Assembly: GCF_001865675.1 (NCBI RefSeq)
Contig: NZ_CP011319.1
Span: 682,001 to 746,000 of the forward strand
Direction: 5' to 3'
Length of the DNA stretch: 64,000 nt
Source: Janthinobacterium sp. 1_2014MBL_MicDiv
Lineage (GTDB): Bacteria; Pseudomonadota; Gammaproteobacteria; Burkholderiales; Burkholderiaceae_D
The notes beneath the pieces were generated by a model. That model was not told where the DNA came from, ran no database searches, and worked only from the letters and a program-made list of their open reading frames with translations. Below are positions 62,864-64,000 of this stretch, piece after piece; within the stretch, counting starts at the first letter, position 1, and every line of letters begins with the position of its first letter. Position numbers and translations under genes: made by a program.

Positions 62864-63630
62864 TATTGGCAATATTGCAAGCTCGTGTTTCCTCGTCACG
62901 GTTGCCAGGCAAGGTACTGAAGCCATTGCTGGGTGAGCCGATGCTGCTGCGTCAGATCGAACGCTTGCGTGATGTACGCCAGATCGATCAACTGCTGGTC
63001 GCAACCAGCCGTGAAACCTCGGATGATGCCATTGAGGCGTTGTGCCTGGCCAACGGCATTCCCTGCTTCAGGGGAGAGTTGAATGATGTGCTCGAGCGTT
63101 TTCATCAAGCGGCGCAAATGTTTGCTCCTGAGCATATCGTGCGCCTGACGGCCGATTGTCCGCTGACCGACCCGGCGCTGATCGATGATGTTATCGCGTT
63201 TTATCTGGCCGGTGATTACGACTACGTCAGCAATAGCGTCGTGGCCACGTATCCGGATGGACTCGATGTGGAAATTTTCCGTGCTGCTTGCCTGGAGGAG
63301 GCGTGGCGCGAGGCACGTCTGCCATCGCAGCGCGAGCATGTCACGCCATTTATTCACCAGCAAACTGAGCGTTACAAGGTAGGCGTGTACCGGAACGCCA
63401 CGGATTTGTCGCACTTGCGCTGGACGGTGGATGAACCAAAAGATTTTGAACTGGTCTCCATGATTTATGAGGCACTGTACAGGGAAAATCAACGCTTTTC
63501 CATGCAGGACGTCCTGTCGCTTCTGGAGCAGCGCCCTGAACTAGCAAATTGGAACACCATGCATGTCCGTAACGAGGGATATCAGAAATCTCTCGATGCC
63601 GATATCGTACCGACTTCCCCCACACCATAG
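62860..63630 (+). CDS. SpsF-type cytidylyltransferase
   Basis: This 256-residue nucleotidyltransferase starts MILAILQARVSSSRLPGKVL, with the nucleotide-binding loop ARVSSSRLPGK, then GELNDVLERFHQAA, VRLTADCPLTDPALIDDVI and LRWTVDEPKDFELV. These match SpsF/PseF-like CMP-sugar synthases (spore coat polysaccharide SpsF family). In this cluster it probably activates a nonulosonic acid or related sugar with CTP. The ATG at 62860 overlaps the AKR stop and follows AAGGGGAAATC, so I reject the in-frame ATG at 62836. Confidence 0.88.
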   Translation: MILAILQARVSSSRLPGKVLKPLLGEPMLLRQIERLRDVRQIDQLLVATSRETSDDAIEALCLANGIPCFRGELNDVLERFHQAAQMFAPEHIVRLTADCPLTDPALIDDVIAFYLAGDYDYVSNSVVATYPDGLDVEIFRAACLEEAWREARLPSQREHVTPFIHQQTERYKVGVYRNATDLSHLRWTVDEPKDFELVSMIYEALYRENQRFSMQDVLSLLEQRPELANWNTMHVRNEGYQKSLDADIVPTSPTP

Positions 63631-63639
63631 AGAACTAAT

Positions 63640-64000
63640 ATGTCTACACGCTATCAACGCTCTGAAGAGTTATTGGAACGCGCCCTTAAAACGATACCGC
63701 TGGGCTCGCAGACTTTCAGCAAGAGCAAAACCCAGTTTCCACTGGGTGTTTCGCCGTATTTCATTCAGCGTGGCAAGGGGAGCCATGTGTGGGATGTGGA
63801 TGGCAATGAATATATTGACTTCATCAGTAGCTTGGCGTCGATCACGCTCGGTTACAACGACGAAGACGTAACCAACGCGGTAAAGGCGCAACTGGATGAG
63901 GGCGTGATCTTCAGCCTGCCACATCAGATTGAAATGCAGGTTGCGGAAAAAATCTGCGAAATCGTTCCTTGCGCCGAGATGGTCCGTTTCGGCAAGAATG
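63640..64000 (+). CDS. Class III aminotransferase (glutamate-1-semialdehyde mutase-like), 5' part
   Basis: The first 120 codons of a PLP-dependent class III aminotransferase are present before the right edge: MSTRYQRSEELLERALKTIP, then YFIQRGKGSHVWDVDGNEYI and ASITLGYNDEDVTNAVKAQL. The N-terminal pattern (VWDVDGNEYIDF) is that of GSA-aminomutase-like enzymes used in sugar biosynthesis, for example in legionaminic- or pseudaminic-like clusters. The PLP Lys lies outside the window. It starts 9 nt after the cytidylyltransferase and is probably co-transcribed. Its substrate is likely a keto-sugar, but housekeeping hemL cannot be ruled out. Confidence 0.85.
   Translation, partial: MSTRYQRSEELLERALKTIPLGSQTFSKSKTQFPLGVSPYFIQRGKGSHVWDVDGNEYIDFISSLASITLGYNDEDVTNAVKAQLDEGVIFSLPHQIEMQVAEKICEIVPCAEMVRFGKN

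Overview
The window is GC-rich, densely coded chromosomal DNA from a betaproteobacterium, most likely an Oxalobacteraceae member close to Janthinobacterium, Massilia or Duganella. This rests on the rpsU-yqeY-dnaG-rpoD order, the long Lys/Ala-rich N-terminal extension of RpoD, and the overall look of the proteins. No plasmid or phage backbone, complete insertion sequence or CRISPR array is visible. The genus is an inference.

Layout. 1-4266: a heavy-metal RND efflux operon (CzcB/CusB-like lipoprotein, then CzcA/CusA-like pump cut by the left edge), divergent from an OmpR-type regulator and histidine kinase. 4258-5291: an MgtC-family membrane protein and a detached small domain resembling the MgtC tail. 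5656-10026: an HAE1-type RND drug pump and its adaptor, with no outer-membrane channel gene beside them. 10427-22307: a PAS-GGDEF-EAL protein, an EEP-fold hydrolase, YbaK, PlsY, a DsbA-like protein, DUF427, a DUF2157 and DUF4401/GDYXXLXY pair, a YdjM-like membrane protein and a CPA2 antiporter. 22389-23297: a voltage-gated-like cation channel with a C-terminal zinc ribbon.

23337-33074 is the most unusual block. It holds a FabH/OleA-like condensing enzyme, an OleD-like reductase, a metallo-beta-lactamase-fold hydrolase, a PaaK/F390-synthetase-like adenylating enzyme, a PAP2 phosphatase, a sterol-desaturase-family protein and a fatty-acid desaturase. A GbsR/MarR regulator, a DUF4166 protein and a membrane-anchored TIGR01777 epimerase follow. 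Most junctions overlap by 4-8 nt. A perfect 8-bp palindrome lies just before the GbsR gene. I read this as an undescribed lipid-tailoring pathway that resembles oleABCD but replaces the OleB step.

33117-42135: ethanolamine ammonia-lyase (eutBC), tsaD, an orphan NirD-like protein, aroG, a stand-alone degenerate IS110-type domain, YbiB, a flavoprotein of the HI0933 family and a PEP-CTERM protein. 42291-47787 is the macromolecular-synthesis region, with an internal extended -10 promoter and a leader of about 400 nt before rpoD. A CAT-anticodon tRNA, probably Ile2, with its own promoter and terminator follows.

48077-58559 holds small accessory genes: FKBP, DUF2726, YjjG, a BPSL0067-type putative amidase, GFA, lipocalin-like, an outer-membrane barrel, a Crp/Fnr regulator, a chemoreceptor and a RhlE helicase. 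An AT-richer 1.2-kb gap without genes then leads to a nonulosonic-acid (pseudaminic-type) cluster: pseB, pseC, an aldo/keto reductase, an SpsF-type cytidylyltransferase and a class III aminotransferase cut by the right edge. All assignments come from reading motifs; no database search was run.
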